Assembly: GCA_035542155.1 (NCBI GenBank)
Contig: DATKLX010000198.1
Location: forward strand, 1 to 45,195
DNA from: DATKLX01 sp035542155
Lineage (GTDB): Bacteria; Chloroflexota; Anaerolineae; Anaerolineales; Anaerolineaceae
DNA: 45,195 nt
Direction of reading: 5' to 3'
Shown here: one piece after another, positions 1 to 8,055 of the stretch
How positions within the stretch are numbered: position 1 is the first letter of the stretch
How the letters are laid out: every line of letters starts with the position of its first letter
The notes under the pieces: generated by a model
What the model was told of the DNA's origin: nothing
The model's input: only the letters and a program-made list of their open reading frames with translations
Database searches by the model: none
Translations under genes and position numbers: made by a program

Positions 1-190
1 CATCCTCCAGGGCACCGTCGCCCAGGATCCCTATAACATGGGGTATAAGGCTGTCGAAGCCCTGGTGATGCAACTCACGGGCAAAGAAGTTGCCGACAAG
101 GGCAAGATCACCGTCGTCAACGGCACCTACCTCGGCCGCTCCGATCCCGACGGGGTCAAGAAGTGGCGCACCGACAATGGCCTGAAGTAA
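1..190 (+). CDS. Sugar ABC transporter substrate-binding protein, C-terminal fragment
   Basis: The open frame starting at base 2 runs to a TAA at 188-190 and encodes about 62 residues. It includes AQDPYNMGYKAVEAL and ends in a Lys-rich tail. The pattern of AQ-P-MGY followed by an amphipathic helix is typical of the last part of ribose/galactose-type periplasmic binding proteins (Peripla_BP_4 fold). The gene is cut by the left edge of the window. It lies directly upstream of an RbsA-type ATPase and an RbsC-type permease, so it is very likely the extracytoplasmic binding component of that importer. The substrate cannot be read from this fragment. Confidence 0.85.
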   Translation, partial: ILQGTVAQDPYNMGYKAVEALVMQLTGKEVADKGKITVVNGTYLGRSDPDGVKKWRTDNGLK

Positions 191-251
191 TCCTTGTCTT
201 TGGCCTGAATCCCGGTACAATACAAATACCCAGTAGCAACACTGGCAAACA

Positions 252-285
252 GAACAGGGATGTTTCTCGAGGAACATCCCTGTTC
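252..285 (+). promoter_or_regulatory. Intercistronic hairpin between binding-protein and ATPase genes
   Basis: A perfect 13-bp inverted repeat pairs 252-264 with 273-285. One wobble pair and one more C-G pair extend it inward to a TCGA tetraloop at 267-270. No T-run follows, so a full intrinsic terminator is unlikely. Placement just after a binding-protein gene fits the known use of such hairpins as 3'-end stabilisers or partial attenuators that raise binding-protein levels over ATPase and permease. The role is inferred; the structure is seen. Confidence 0.6.
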
Positions 286-317
286 CTCCAGGAATCGAAA
301 GTTCGGAGGCCGCCAAG

Positions 318-1805
318 GTGAGCAGTTTAGAGATCCGCACGGAACACATCACCAAAGATTACCCCGGAACCCGCGCGCTGGACGATGTCAGCCTGGGCTT
401 TGACAATGGGCGCGTCCATGCCCTGGTCGGCAAAAACGGGTCCGGGAAATCGACCCTGGTCAAGATTTTTGCCGGGGTGATCAAGCCCACCGCCGGAGAT
501 TTTTTTCTCAACGATGAAAAACTCCACTTCAACACCACCTCGGAAGCCTATGAAAAAGGGATCGTCACCGTTTACCAGGAAATGAGCCTGGTCCCCGGCC
601 TTTCCGTGGCGGAAAATATCTTTCTCGGCCGCCTTCCCAAACGCAATAACATGGTCGACTGGCGCCGGACGTATCAGATGGCCGCCGAGCTGCTGGCGCG
701 CATGAAAGTCGACATCAACCCGCGCGAGATGGTCTCCCGCCTGAGCATGTGGCAGAGCCAGGTGATCGAAATCACCAAGGCGCTCAGTTTCAATCCGAAG
801 GTGATCATGCTCGATGAGCCCACCTCGGCCCTGGCACAGCACGAGGTCCAGAGCCTCTTCGAGGCAGTCCGCGCCCTGCGCGACCAGGGCGTGATCGTCA
901 TTTATATCACTCACAAGCTGCAGGAGCTCCCCCAGATTGCCGACACGGTCACCGTGTTGCGCGATGGCCGGCTGATCGGCTGCGTCAACATGAGCGAGGT
1001 GCAACACAAAGACATTATCAACATGATGTTTGGCGAGGTCAAAGTCAAGAGCCGGCCCAAAGATATCCAGCCCACCAGCGAAGTGGTGATGGAAGTCAAT
1101 GGGTTGAGCCGCGAGGGTTGGTACCAGAACGTCAGCTTCAAGCTCTACCGCGGTGAAATTCTCGGGATCGCCGGGATGCTCGGCTCGGGCCGCACCGAGC
1201 TGTTGAAAGGCATCTTTGGCGCCGATCCACCCCAACAAGGCGAAGTGATCGTCGAAGGCCATTCCTTCAAAAAAACCAATTTAATCAAAATGAAATCTGC
1301 GGGGGTTGGGCTGACCCCCGAAAACCGAAAAAAAGAAGGCCTGATCCTTGTTCACACCATTGAGGATAATCTCTGCTACGCCAGTATGAACAAGACTGCT
1401 GATGGCTGGGTGGAAAACAAGCGCCGGCGCGCCGAGTTCGCCGAGAGACAGGTGGAAGAGCTGCAGATCAAGGTCCCCAGAATCGATGCTCTAGCCAGCT
1501 CGCTCTCGGGCGGCAACCAGCAAAAAGTCGTCGTGGGCAACTGGCTGAACACCAGCCCGAAAATCATGCTCTTCGACGAGCCCTCACGGGGTATCGATGT
1601 CAATTCCAAACAGCAGATCTTCGAGATCATGTGGGCCCAGGCTCGTAAGGGCATCTCGACCGTTTTTGTCTCGACTGAGTTGGAAGAGCTGCTCGAAGTT
1701 TGCCACCGCATCCTCATCATCCGCCACGGCCGGATCGTGGATGAGGTTGACCCGGACGCCCTGAACGTCAACGAACTGTACGAACTTTGCATGCAAGGAG
1801 ATTGA
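318..1805 (+). CDS. Sugar ABC transporter ATP-binding protein, RbsA/MglA type
   Basis: This 495-residue protein has two tandem ABC ATPase domains and should sit on the cytoplasmic face, powering monosaccharide uptake. The first half has Walker A GKNGSGKST (about 38-46), a variant signature LSMWQSQ and Walker B IMLDEPTSAL. The second half has the degenerate P-loop GMLGSGRTE, the signature LSGGNQQK and Walker B IMLFDEPSRGID. This asymmetry is standard for the RbsA/MglA/AraG family, as is the length. The start is GTG at 318, preceded by CGGAGG at 303-308 with suitable spacing. It follows the binding-protein gene across a hairpin and ends just before the permease, so the three form one importer operon. 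Confidence 0.93.
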   Translation: MSSLEIRTEHITKDYPGTRALDDVSLGFDNGRVHALVGKNGSGKSTLVKIFAGVIKPTAGDFFLNDEKLHFNTTSEAYEKGIVTVYQEMSLVPGLSVAENIFLGRLPKRNNMVDWRRTYQMAAELLARMKVDINPREMVSRLSMWQSQVIEITKALSFNPKVIMLDEPTSALAQHEVQSLFEAVRALRDQGVIVIYITHKLQELPQIADTVTVLRDGRLIGCVNMSEVQHKDIINMMFGEVKVKSRPKDIQPTSEVVMEVNGLSREGWYQNVSFKLYRGEILGIAGMLGSGRTELLKGIFGADPPQQGEVIVEGHSFKKTNLIKMKSAGVGLTPENRKKEGLILVHTIEDNLCYASMNKTADGWVENKRRRAEFAERQVEELQIKVPRIDALASSLSGGNQQKVVVGNWLNTSPKIMLFDEPSRGIDVNSKQQIFEIMWAQARKGISTVFVSTELEELLEVCHRILIIRHGRIVDEVDPDALNVNELYELCMQGD

Positions 1806-1810
1806 GAGAG

Positions 1811-2821
1811 ATGGAGAACACAGCCGCACGTGGTGTAGCGATCAACCGGAAAAGGGTCGGGATTTTCTTACTGGACCACGTTATGGAGGTTTTCCTGGTC
1901 ATCCTGATCGTTGGACTGACCTTTGGCGCGCACGGTTTCATGACCTGGGATAACTGGATGAATATCCTGCGCAGCAATTCTCTGCGTGGGGTCATCGCCC
2001 TGGGAATGACCATGGTCATCATCGGCTGGCAGATTGATCTCTCGATAGGCTCGACCGTCGCCCTGGCCGGGGTGATCGTAGCCCGTTTCTGCCGCGACCT
2101 CACTCCCCTGGGTGTAGACCTCAACGTAGCCTGTGTTCTGGGAATGGCCCTTTCTTTTGTAGTCGCCATCCTGATTGGCTGGATGCATGGCACGCTGATC
2201 ACCAAAACCGGAATACCCCCCTTCATCATCACCCTGGCCAGCAAATTCGGCCTCTACGGCCTGGCGGGGATCGTCTCCGGCGGCTACCCCATCGCGAACC
2301 AGTTCCCCGATTGGTTCAACCAGATTGGCGGTGGGCGCATCGGCGGGCAGAGTGGTGTCCCCATCCCGGCCATCATCATGATCGTCGCCTTCCTGATTGT
2401 TTTGTTCATCATGAATTACACCACGACCGGCCGGGCGGTCTACGCGGTGGGCGGCAACCCTGAATCGGCCCGCCTGAGCGGTATCGACGTGGGTAAGACG
2501 ATCATCATCATCCTCGTTGCGGTGCAGATCCTGTCCGTCGTCTCCGGCTTTATGACCTCCGGCCAGGTGATGGCCGGCTCATATACCTTCGGCAACGGCT
2601 GGGAACTGGACGTCATCGCCGCGGTGATCATCGGCGGGACCAGCTTCAATGGCGGCATCGGCACTGTCTGGGGCACCCTGCTCGGGATCATCTTCATGGG
2701 CGTGATCTCCAATGGGATGACCCTCCTGAACTTCGACATCTACACCCAGTACATCGTCCGCGCTGTGATCATGGCCCTGGCGGTGATGATCAGCTCCTAC
2801 CGCGCTAAGGTCAAGGCCTGA
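1811..2821 (+). CDS. Sugar ABC transporter permease, RbsC type
   Basis: A 336-residue integral membrane protein with about eight to ten hydrophobic segments, ending in IMALAVMISSYRAKVKA. Motifs such as GMTMVIIGWQIDLSIGS, GRAVYAVGGNPESARLSGI and VIIGGTSFNGGIGTVWGTLLG mark the BPD_transp_2 (RbsC/AraH/XylH) family. An ATG at 1787 is in frame but lies inside the ATPase gene without a ribosome-binding site. The ATG at 1811 has AAGGAG at 1795-1800 ten bases upstream and is preferred. The short gap to the ATPase stop at 1805 suggests translational coupling. It should form the membrane channel of the importer. Confidence 0.93.
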   Translation: MENTAARGVAINRKRVGIFLLDHVMEVFLVILIVGLTFGAHGFMTWDNWMNILRSNSLRGVIALGMTMVIIGWQIDLSIGSTVALAGVIVARFCRDLTPLGVDLNVACVLGMALSFVVAILIGWMHGTLITKTGIPPFIITLASKFGLYGLAGIVSGGYPIANQFPDWFNQIGGGRIGGQSGVPIPAIIMIVAFLIVLFIMNYTTTGRAVYAVGGNPESARLSGIDVGKTIIIILVAVQILSVVSGFMTSGQVMAGSYTFGNGWELDVIAAVIIGGTSFNGGIGTVWGTLLGIIFMGVISNGMTLLNFDIYTQYIVRAVIMALAVMISSYRAKVKA

Positions 2822-2828
2822 ACCGGTG

Positions 2829-3884
2829 ATGAACCCGGTCGAGCGCGTCGACCTCGTGGTGCAGGGCAAGATCCCCGACCGGGTGCCGGTTGACCTGCAC
2901 AACTTCCTCATGACCGCTGAGGCCTCGGGCATGCCCTTCCCCGCCTTCCTGCAGGACGGAGAAGCCATGGCCGAGGCCCAGATCGCCGCCTGGCGCGAGT
3001 TCGGCCACGACCTGGTCATCCTCGAAAATGGCACCGTCGCCCTGGCCGAGGCTTGCGGCTGCGAGATCGAGTACCTGCCCGGCAGTGCACCGGTTCTGGC
3101 CAGGCCCGTCCTGCGCAGCCTGGACGACCTCGACCGCCTCGAAATCCCCGATCCTTACCGCGCTCATCTGCTCTCGCAAAACCTGAAAACCACCGCCATC
3201 GTCTCCAGCGAGATCGGCGAGCAGGCCTTCATCATGGGCCGCGCCGACCAGGGTCCCTTCTCGCTGGCCGCCATGCTACTGGGTGTCGAGACCTTCCTGA
3301 TGGCCCTCTCCGACCAGGAGCAGCACGAACGCCTTCACCGCCTGCTGGCGTTCTGCCTCGAGGTGGTCTTTCGCTACGCCGTCGCCCAGCGCGACCAGGG
3401 CGCGCGGATCACCTCGATCGGCGAATCGCTCTCCGGGCCAGACGTCACCTCGCCGCGCATGTACAAAGAATTTGAGTGGGGCTATGCGCAGCGGCTCGCC
3501 GCGCGGCTGAAAGCGGAGCACATCCCCCTCGCCTATCACATCTGCGGCAACGCCACCCGCATCGCCGCCGATATGGCCGCCACCGGCGCAGCGGTCCTCG
3601 AGCTGGATTACAAGTGCGACCTGCCCAGGATCAAGGAAGCTGTGCAGGGCAAAGCCGCTATCCTGGGCGTGATCGACCCTAGCGGCGTCCTGGCCCGCGG
3701 AACACCCGAGCTGGTGGCCGAGAAAGTCCGCGAAGAACTGGCCATCCTGGCCCCCGGCGGCGGGCTCATCCTCGGCCCAGGCTGCGCCTTACCCCCAAAA
3801 ACTCCCCCTGAAAACATCCACGTCTTGATCGAAACGGCGCATCGACATGGCTGCTATCATCAAGATGGTAGCTTAGTTGAATAG
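2829..3884 (+). CDS. URO-D family protein with MtaA/MtbA-like zinc motif
   Basis: A 351-residue protein of the uroporphyrinogen decarboxylase superfamily, with an N-terminal NPVERV-x8-PDRVPVD segment. It carries His237-x-Cys239 (in YHICGN) and Cys319 (in LGPGCALPP). This His-x-Cys-x(about 79)-Cys arrangement is the zinc and thiol-binding motif of corrinoid-linked methyltransferases such as MtaA, MtbA and CmuA, and not of haem-pathway HemE. The gene starts 7 bases after the permease stop. A GTG at 2826 immediately precedes the chosen ATG, and the ribosome-binding site is weak. It probably belongs to the sugar-importer operon. A role in demethylating or methyl-transferring from an imported compound is inference. 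No corrinoid protein is visible in the window. Confidence 0.8.
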   Translation: MNPVERVDLVVQGKIPDRVPVDLHNFLMTAEASGMPFPAFLQDGEAMAEAQIAAWREFGHDLVILENGTVALAEACGCEIEYLPGSAPVLARPVLRSLDDLDRLEIPDPYRAHLLSQNLKTTAIVSSEIGEQAFIMGRADQGPFSLAAMLLGVETFLMALSDQEQHERLHRLLAFCLEVVFRYAVAQRDQGARITSIGESLSGPDVTSPRMYKEFEWGYAQRLAARLKAEHIPLAYHICGNATRIAADMAATGAAVLELDYKCDLPRIKEAVQGKAAILGVIDPSGVLARGTPELVAEKVREELAILAPGGGLILGPGCALPPKTPPENIHVLIETAHRHGCYHQDGSLVE

Positions 3885-3957
3885 TTGCTTAGTAGCTCAG
3901 GCGACTGGTTAATGTGGTTCAAGTTTTTAAGCGCGACCGAAAAGGAGAACCATTACC

Positions 3958-4863
3958 ATGGACTGCTGCACAATTTCGACTGCGAAGCTGTGTTACCTCC
4001 TGACCGGTGCTCCATCGAAGCCCTTCGTCGTCATCGAGCAAATGCTGGCTGGCTGCAGCGCAGAGTGGTGGCATTTGGCCGAACGCTGGTCGCGGGATTA
4101 TCGTATCCTGGTCTATGACCGCGCTGGCTACGGCGAGAGCTCCCCATCCAGCACGGCACGCTCCCCGGCCCATATCGCGAAAGAGCTTTACGAACTGCTC
4201 GACGCATTAGGCCTGAAATCACCAGCCATCCTGATCGGCCACTCGATGGGCGGTCTCTACGTTCAGCAATTTGCCCGCCTCTACCCTCAGCGCGTTCGCG
4301 GCCTGATCCTCCTCGACCCAGTATCAGCCAAGAATTACACCTTCCGCCAGCGAATGAGCAAGCAAGAATATTCCCGCAGTGGGTTCGACAAGAGCGCCAG
4401 CTACCGTCTTGGCCTGCTCTTCACCCAACTGGGGCTGAGTTTCCTGCTCAAGCCGCTCCTCAAGAAAGCCCTTCCTTTCAATTATTTTCAGGGCCTGTCC
4501 AGCGAAGCGGAAGGCTACGTGTTGAAGCACCTGACCCAGGCGAGAACCTACCGCACCGCCCTGGCTGAGTACGCTTATATTGACCCCGACCGCCGCCTGG
4601 ACGATCTTGAAGAGCCGGCGGGTTTTCCCGCGGTCCCTCTCCGCCTGGTATGCCATGCACCGGAGATTGTCAGCGCGGAGATCGAGAAGTACGGCCGGGT
4701 GGACCAGGCCACCGCCGCTCGCCTGGACCAGATATGGATCGAATTGATGAAGGAGTACCTGGCTTTCTCACCTCAGGCCAGCTATGCCCAGTCCACGAAA
4801 AGCGGGCATCACTTTCACCTCAGTGACCCGGAGATCATTGAGGAAGCGATGTCCACGTTTTGA
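3958..4863 (+). CDS. Alpha/beta hydrolase
   Basis: A 301-residue soluble hydrolase. The nucleophile elbow GHSMGG lies at 94-99 with Ser96 as nucleophile. Upstream are the usual strand and turn YRILVYDRAGYGESS (about 48-62). A His in GHHFHL near residue 285 is the likely catalytic base. No signal peptide is seen, so it is probably cytoplasmic. The start is ATG at 3958 after AAAGGAG (3941-3947). The gene stands alone between the URO-D gene and the arsenic island, and its substrate cannot be predicted. Esterase, lactonase or other carboxylic-ester hydrolase activity would all fit the fold. Confidence 0.85.
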   Translation: MDCCTISTAKLCYLLTGAPSKPFVVIEQMLAGCSAEWWHLAERWSRDYRILVYDRAGYGESSPSSTARSPAHIAKELYELLDALGLKSPAILIGHSMGGLYVQQFARLYPQRVRGLILLDPVSAKNYTFRQRMSKQEYSRSGFDKSASYRLGLLFTQLGLSFLLKPLLKKALPFNYFQGLSSEAEGYVLKHLTQARTYRTALAEYAYIDPDRRLDDLEEPAGFPAVPLRLVCHAPEIVSAEIEKYGRVDQATAARLDQIWIELMKEYLAFSPQASYAQSTKSGHHFHLSDPEIIEEAMSTF

Positions 4864-4937
4864 TGAAATTGTGAGCCAGCCGAAGGAGCGCGGAAGACGT
4901 TCTGTAACAAGACCGATGGACTTGATTCCAATCCATA

Positions 4938-4964
4938 ATACATCAAGCTGGATTGATGTATAAT
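4938..4964 (+). promoter_or_regulatory. Operator and -10 box of the arsR-arsC fusion gene
   Basis: A perfect 9-bp inverted repeat (4938-4946 with 4953-4961) contains TACATC-N10-GATGTA. It overlaps a consensus -10 TATAAT at 4959-4964. The predicted transcription start falls at or next to the ATG at 4971, so the message may be leaderless. No good -35 is seen at the expected position. The ATC-N10-GAT geometry is shared with three other sites in the island. Confidence 0.7.
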
Positions 4965-4970
4965 TAATGC

Positions 4971-5705
4971 ATGGATGAAGCAAAAGCGCCTGAAATACTT
5001 GGTTTGCTTTCAAACGATCTGCGCTGGAATATTCTAAAGGAATTAGCGGCCAGCGACCTGCGCGTCCAGGAGATCTGCCAGCGCCTGGGCCAGCCCCAGA
5101 ACCTGGTCTCCTATCACCTGCAAAAATTGCGCGACCATTCTCTGGTTCGCGAGCACCAATCCATCGCCGATGGCCGCGAGACGTATTACGGGATCAACTT
5201 GAGCGAGGTCCGTGAGCAGATCAAAGCAGCGGGTGATTTGCTCCATGCGAGTATTTTTTCCAGCTCAACTGCGAAATTCCCCACGGCTCCTCTGCGGGTA
5301 TTGTTCATCTGCACGCATAACAGCGCTCGATCGCAAATGGCGGAGGGGCTGCTCCGCTCCAGAAGCCGCAATCAAATCCAGGCCTTCAGCGCTGGCGTGG
5401 ATCCGCTGCCGGTCAACACTCTTGCGGCTCGCGTGATGGCGGAGATGAACGTCGATATTCGCTACCAGCGCTCGAAAAGCCTGGAACAGTTCCTCGACCA
5501 GCGCTTCGATTACATCATCACGGTCTGCGACCGTGCCCGGGAGAATTGCCCTGCCTTTCCCGCCAACCCTACGCGGATTCACTGGAGCATTGCCGATCCT
5601 GTGACTGATCAAGAAACCACCGGCGACCCACTCCAACCCTTTCGGGATGCAGCGGGCGAAATTTCGGAACGCGTCGACCATTTCTTGAGCACGATCTCTC
5701 GCTGA
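4971..5705 (+). CDS. ArsR-type HTH fused to arsenate reductase (LMW-PTP family)
   Basis: A 244-residue fusion. Residues 1-90 form an ArsR-type winged helix (VQEICQRLG, then NLVSYHLQKLRDHSLVREH). Residues about 108-244 form a low-molecular-weight phosphatase fold with the Cys-x5-Arg loop C114-THNSA-R120. A second redox pair in VCDRARENCP (two Cys seven residues apart) matches Cys82/Cys89 of thioredoxin-coupled ArsC, so arsenate reduction is likelier than phosphotyrosine hydrolysis. The HTH half has only one Cys (36) and lacks the classic ELCVCDL arsenite site. No ribosome-binding site precedes the ATG, and the -10 box is only 6 bases upstream, which suggests a leaderless transcript. A regulator that also reduces arsenate is the simplest reading. 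Confidence 0.85.
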   Translation: MDEAKAPEILGLLSNDLRWNILKELAASDLRVQEICQRLGQPQNLVSYHLQKLRDHSLVREHQSIADGRETYYGINLSEVREQIKAAGDLLHASIFSSSTAKFPTAPLRVLFICTHNSARSQMAEGLLRSRSRNQIQAFSAGVDPLPVNTLAARVMAEMNVDIRYQRSKSLEQFLDQRFDYIITVCDRARENCPAFPANPTRIHWSIADPVTDQETTGDPLQPFRDAAGEISERVDHFLSTISR

Positions 5706-5803
5706 TCCTCCCCCTTAATCAAATGTTTACAGGAAATACTTGGGCTCTTTGGGATCCGCCGTGGTATGTCCCCTCTTCACGCGTATTCCCAATGAACCAA
5801 TAC

Positions 5804-5832
5804 TTGATTATATCTATTTGGATTGATATAAT
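5804..5832 (+). promoter_or_regulatory. Promoter and operator of the second arsC gene
   Basis: TTGATT at 5804-5809 and TATAAT at 5827-5832 are separated by 17 bases, a strong sigma-70-type promoter. An inverted repeat of 8-bp arms (5807-5814 with 5825-5832) contains TATATC-N10-GATATA and covers the spacer and -10 box. A repressor bound there would block RNA polymerase. The same core is found at the minus-strand arsR promoter. Confidence 0.75.
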
Positions 5833-5869
5833 TTTTTAATACACTTATTCGAAAGGATTGTATAAGAGA

Positions 5870-6301
5870 ATGGTTCCCAAAAGCATTCTGATCCTGTGTA
5901 CTGGAAACTCCGCTCGCTCGCAAATGGCAGAAGCGATCGTCAACCACGACCTGACCGGGCGGTGGAAAGCCTCCAGCGCGGGCACCCACCCGGCGGGCTA
6001 TGTCCATCCCATGGCCTTGCAGGCCCTGGAAGAGATCGGGATCCACCACAAAGGAACTTCCAAATCAGTGGATCAATTCCGCGGCGTCCCCTTCGACCTG
6101 GTCCTCACCGTTTGCGACGACGCCGCCGAGAACTGCCCGGTCTGGCTGGGGCCGGGGAAGAAAGTGCATATCAGCTTCCCGGATCCCGCCAAGGTCCAGG
6201 GTTCTCAAGAAGAGATCCTGGCAGCTTTTCGACATGTCCGCGACGAGATACGCCAGCAAGTAATTGCACTTTTAGAGCAAGAAACAGAGCAAGTTTCCTA
6301 A
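5870..6301 (+). CDS. arsC: Arsenate reductase, thioredoxin-coupled (LMW-PTP fold)
   Basis: A 143-residue protein with the active-site loop CTGNSAR near the N-terminus (LILCTGNSARSQMAEAI) and the redox pair in VCDDAAENCP. This gives the three-Cys set of the pI258-type arsenate reductases. The length is that of a single-domain ArsC. An in-frame TTG at 5858 would add four residues. The ATG at 5870 is preferred because AAAGGA at 5852-5857 then has usable spacing. It has its own promoter 38 bases upstream with an ArsR-like operator, and leads into another arsC only 21 bases downstream. It reduces arsenate to arsenite in the cytoplasm. Confidence 0.88.
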   Translation: MVPKSILILCTGNSARSQMAEAIVNHDLTGRWKASSAGTHPAGYVHPMALQALEEIGIHHKGTSKSVDQFRGVPFDLVLTVCDDAAENCPVWLGPGKKVHISFPDPAKVQGSQEEILAAFRHVRDEIRQQVIALLEQETEQVS

Positions 6302-6322
6302 TTTTTGGGCAGGGAGACAAAA

Positions 6323-6766
6323 ATGAATCCGAAAGAGCGTGTCTTATTCCTGTGCACCGGCAATTCCGCTCGTAGCCAAATGGCCGAAGCTTTCATGCGC
6401 AAGTATGCTGGAGAATATTTCGATGTTTACAGCGCAGGTTTGGAACCCAAAGCAATCCATCCCTTCACGATTCAGGTCATGGAAGAAAAAGGCTATGACC
6501 TCTCCGGACAGGCATCCAAAGGGATCGACCAGTTTTTGGGAAAAATCTTGATCCAGACTCTAATCACTGTTTGCGATCATGCTGAAAAAAACTGCCCTCG
6601 AATCTGGCCAGGAGTGAATAACAAACTACACTGGTCCTTTGAAGATCCGGCTGCCTTTGAAGGTCCTGAACCAGAAAAGCTGATGAAGTTCCGCGAAATT
6701 CGCGATCAGATCGAAGATAAGGTAAAGGACTGGCTGGTCGAGCGGGGTCTTCATGTGACTTACTAA
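6323..6766 (+). CDS. arsC: Arsenate reductase, second tandem copy
   Basis: A 147-residue protein with the CTGNSAR loop (LFLCTGNSARSQMAEAF) and the distal pair in VCDHAEKNCP, so again the full set of ArsC cysteines. It starts at ATG 6323 after AGGGAG (6311-6316). An in-frame TTG at 6305 has no support. It is clearly diverged from the gene before it (different C-terminal half, lower G+C look), so this is not a recent duplication. With the fusion at 4971 there are three LMW-PTP-type reductase domains in 1.8 kb. It is probably co-transcribed from the promoter at 5804. Confidence 0.87.
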   Translation: MNPKERVLFLCTGNSARSQMAEAFMRKYAGEYFDVYSAGLEPKAIHPFTIQVMEEKGYDLSGQASKGIDQFLGKILIQTLITVCDHAEKNCPRIWPGVNNKLHWSFEDPAAFEGPEPEKLMKFREIRDQIEDKVKDWLVERGLHVTY

Positions 6767-6838
6767 TACGACAGGCTTTTCGAGGATGGGATGAGGTTGC
6801 ACTTGTAGCCAATTATAAACAATGGATACATCGCTGAC

Positions 6839-7543
6839 ATGAACAAAGGAAAATACCTCTCGGGCTGCCTGATTTGCGGGCAGGAACTGGTCTATTTGCC
6901 CCAGGCTCTGGCGCAAACCTGTGTGTACTGCGGGAAGACATTCGATTCGGACGCCCACTGTTCGCAGGGCCACTATGTTTGCGATCACTGCCACAGCGCG
7001 GACGCGGGCGATCTGATCGAACAGTACTGCTTTCAAACCCGGCTGACTGATCCGGTCGAGATGGCCATCATCCTGATGAGCCACCCATCCGTAGCGATGC
7101 ACGGCCCCGAGCACCACTTTCTGGTCCCGGCGGTGCTGCTGGCGGCTTATTACAACCACCAGGGTGATGGAGACAAAGCGGTCAAGATCCAGCAAGCGCG
7201 CAAACGAGCCGAAGGAGTCCCGGGCGGGTCTTGTGGTACCTGTGGGAACTGCGGCGCTGCGGTCGGGACCGGTATTTTCGTCAGCCTGATCACCGGCGCC
7301 AATCCCCTCTCCAAACAAGAGTGGCGCTTGAGCAACCAGATGACTGCACAAAGCCTGGTTGCCATTGCCGAGCACGGCGGGCCGCGCTGCTGCAAGCGGG
7401 ATACTTTTCTAGCGCTGCAATCCGCGCAGTCTTTTTTGCAGAGTGAGATGGGGACGGTCATGGAGATCACCTCTCCCATCCGCTGCGACTTTCATGCGCT
7501 GAACCGGGAATGCCTGCAAACTGACTGCCCCTTCTTTCTCTGA
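6839..7543 (+). CDS. Cys-rich DUF5714-like protein
   Basis: A 234-residue protein with two N-terminal Cys pairs (CLICGQEL and CVYCGKTF), then CSQGHYVCDHCH, a central CGTCGNCG, a CC pair in PRCCKRD and C-terminal CLQTDC. The pattern resembles DUF5714, a family of unknown function seen in anaerobic bacteria and archaea. My assignment is from memory of the motif and not a search. The many Cys suggest metal or metalloid binding. The start at ATG 6839 lacks a clear ribosome-binding site. It lies 72 bases after arsC and converges on the minus-strand membrane protein, so a link to arsenic or thiol chemistry is guessed from context. Confidence 0.7.
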   Translation: MNKGKYLSGCLICGQELVYLPQALAQTCVYCGKTFDSDAHCSQGHYVCDHCHSADAGDLIEQYCFQTRLTDPVEMAIILMSHPSVAMHGPEHHFLVPAVLLAAYYNHQGDGDKAVKIQQARKRAEGVPGGSCGTCGNCGAAVGTGIFVSLITGANPLSKQEWRLSNQMTAQSLVAIAEHGGPRCCKRDTFLALQSAQSFLQSEMGTVMEITSPIRCDFHALNRECLQTDCPFFL

Positions 7544-7560
7544 ATGGGGTTATTGGGATT

Positions 7561-7950
7561 CTAGGCCGGAATGCGCTCCTGACTGCCAGCAGCCCGTGAG
7601 GTCAGGCTTCCCACCACATAAGTAGAGATCAAGATCAGGCCGAAAGGAATCCAGGTTCCCAGGATGCTGGTGAACATCACGTAGCTTTTTTCCGCCAAGG
7701 GTGCGATAATCCCGGCATCCAGCAAAATGGCCAGGCCGGTGAAAATCAAGGCAGTATACAGCGGCCGGGTGTAGTGAAAGAAGCGGTGATAGAAAAAGGA
7801 AAGAATGCTAAAGACGATAGGCACCGCGATCGCATGTACGATCAAGGTCGCGTCCACCCCGATGGTCTTCCGGCCGATGTTGATGATTGCTCCACAAATT
7901 CCCCAGCCGATGAGTGCAAAGACAGCAATGACAAGCATTTTCTTGAACAT
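7561..7950 (-). CDS. Small four-helix membrane protein
   Basis: A 129-residue protein with four hydrophobic segments at about 4-25, 38-62, 66-88 and 92-113, and a polar tail. ATG at 7950 is preceded by GGGAGGG. I do not recognise a characterised family. Similar short four-helix proteins occur as conserved hypotheticals in anaerobes. It lies 105 bases downstream of the arsM-like gene on the same strand and may be the last gene of the arsR-arsM unit. It is too short to be ArsB or Acr3 (about 10 helices each). A role in arsenical permeation is possible but unsupported. Confidence 0.7.
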   Translation of the reverse strand: MFKKMLVIAVFALIGWGICGAIINIGRKTIGVDATLIVHAIAVPIVFSILSFFYHRFFHYTRPLYTALIFTGLAILLDAGIIAPLAEKSYVMFTSILGTWIPFGLILISTYVVGSLTSRAAGSQERIPA

Positions 7951-8055
7951 GGCGTCCCTCCCAATTAGAACTGCAAAGCCTGATGGAGTTTCTTGAGCAG
8001 CGCGCTCAATTGCATGGTTTCATCGGGTTCCAGATCGAAACAGCAGGAAACGACT

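Noticed and set aside
4971..6766. Protein tyrosine phosphatases of a signalling system
   Set aside because: All three carry the second Cys pair of thioredoxin-type ArsC and lie beside arsR and arsM with matching operators.
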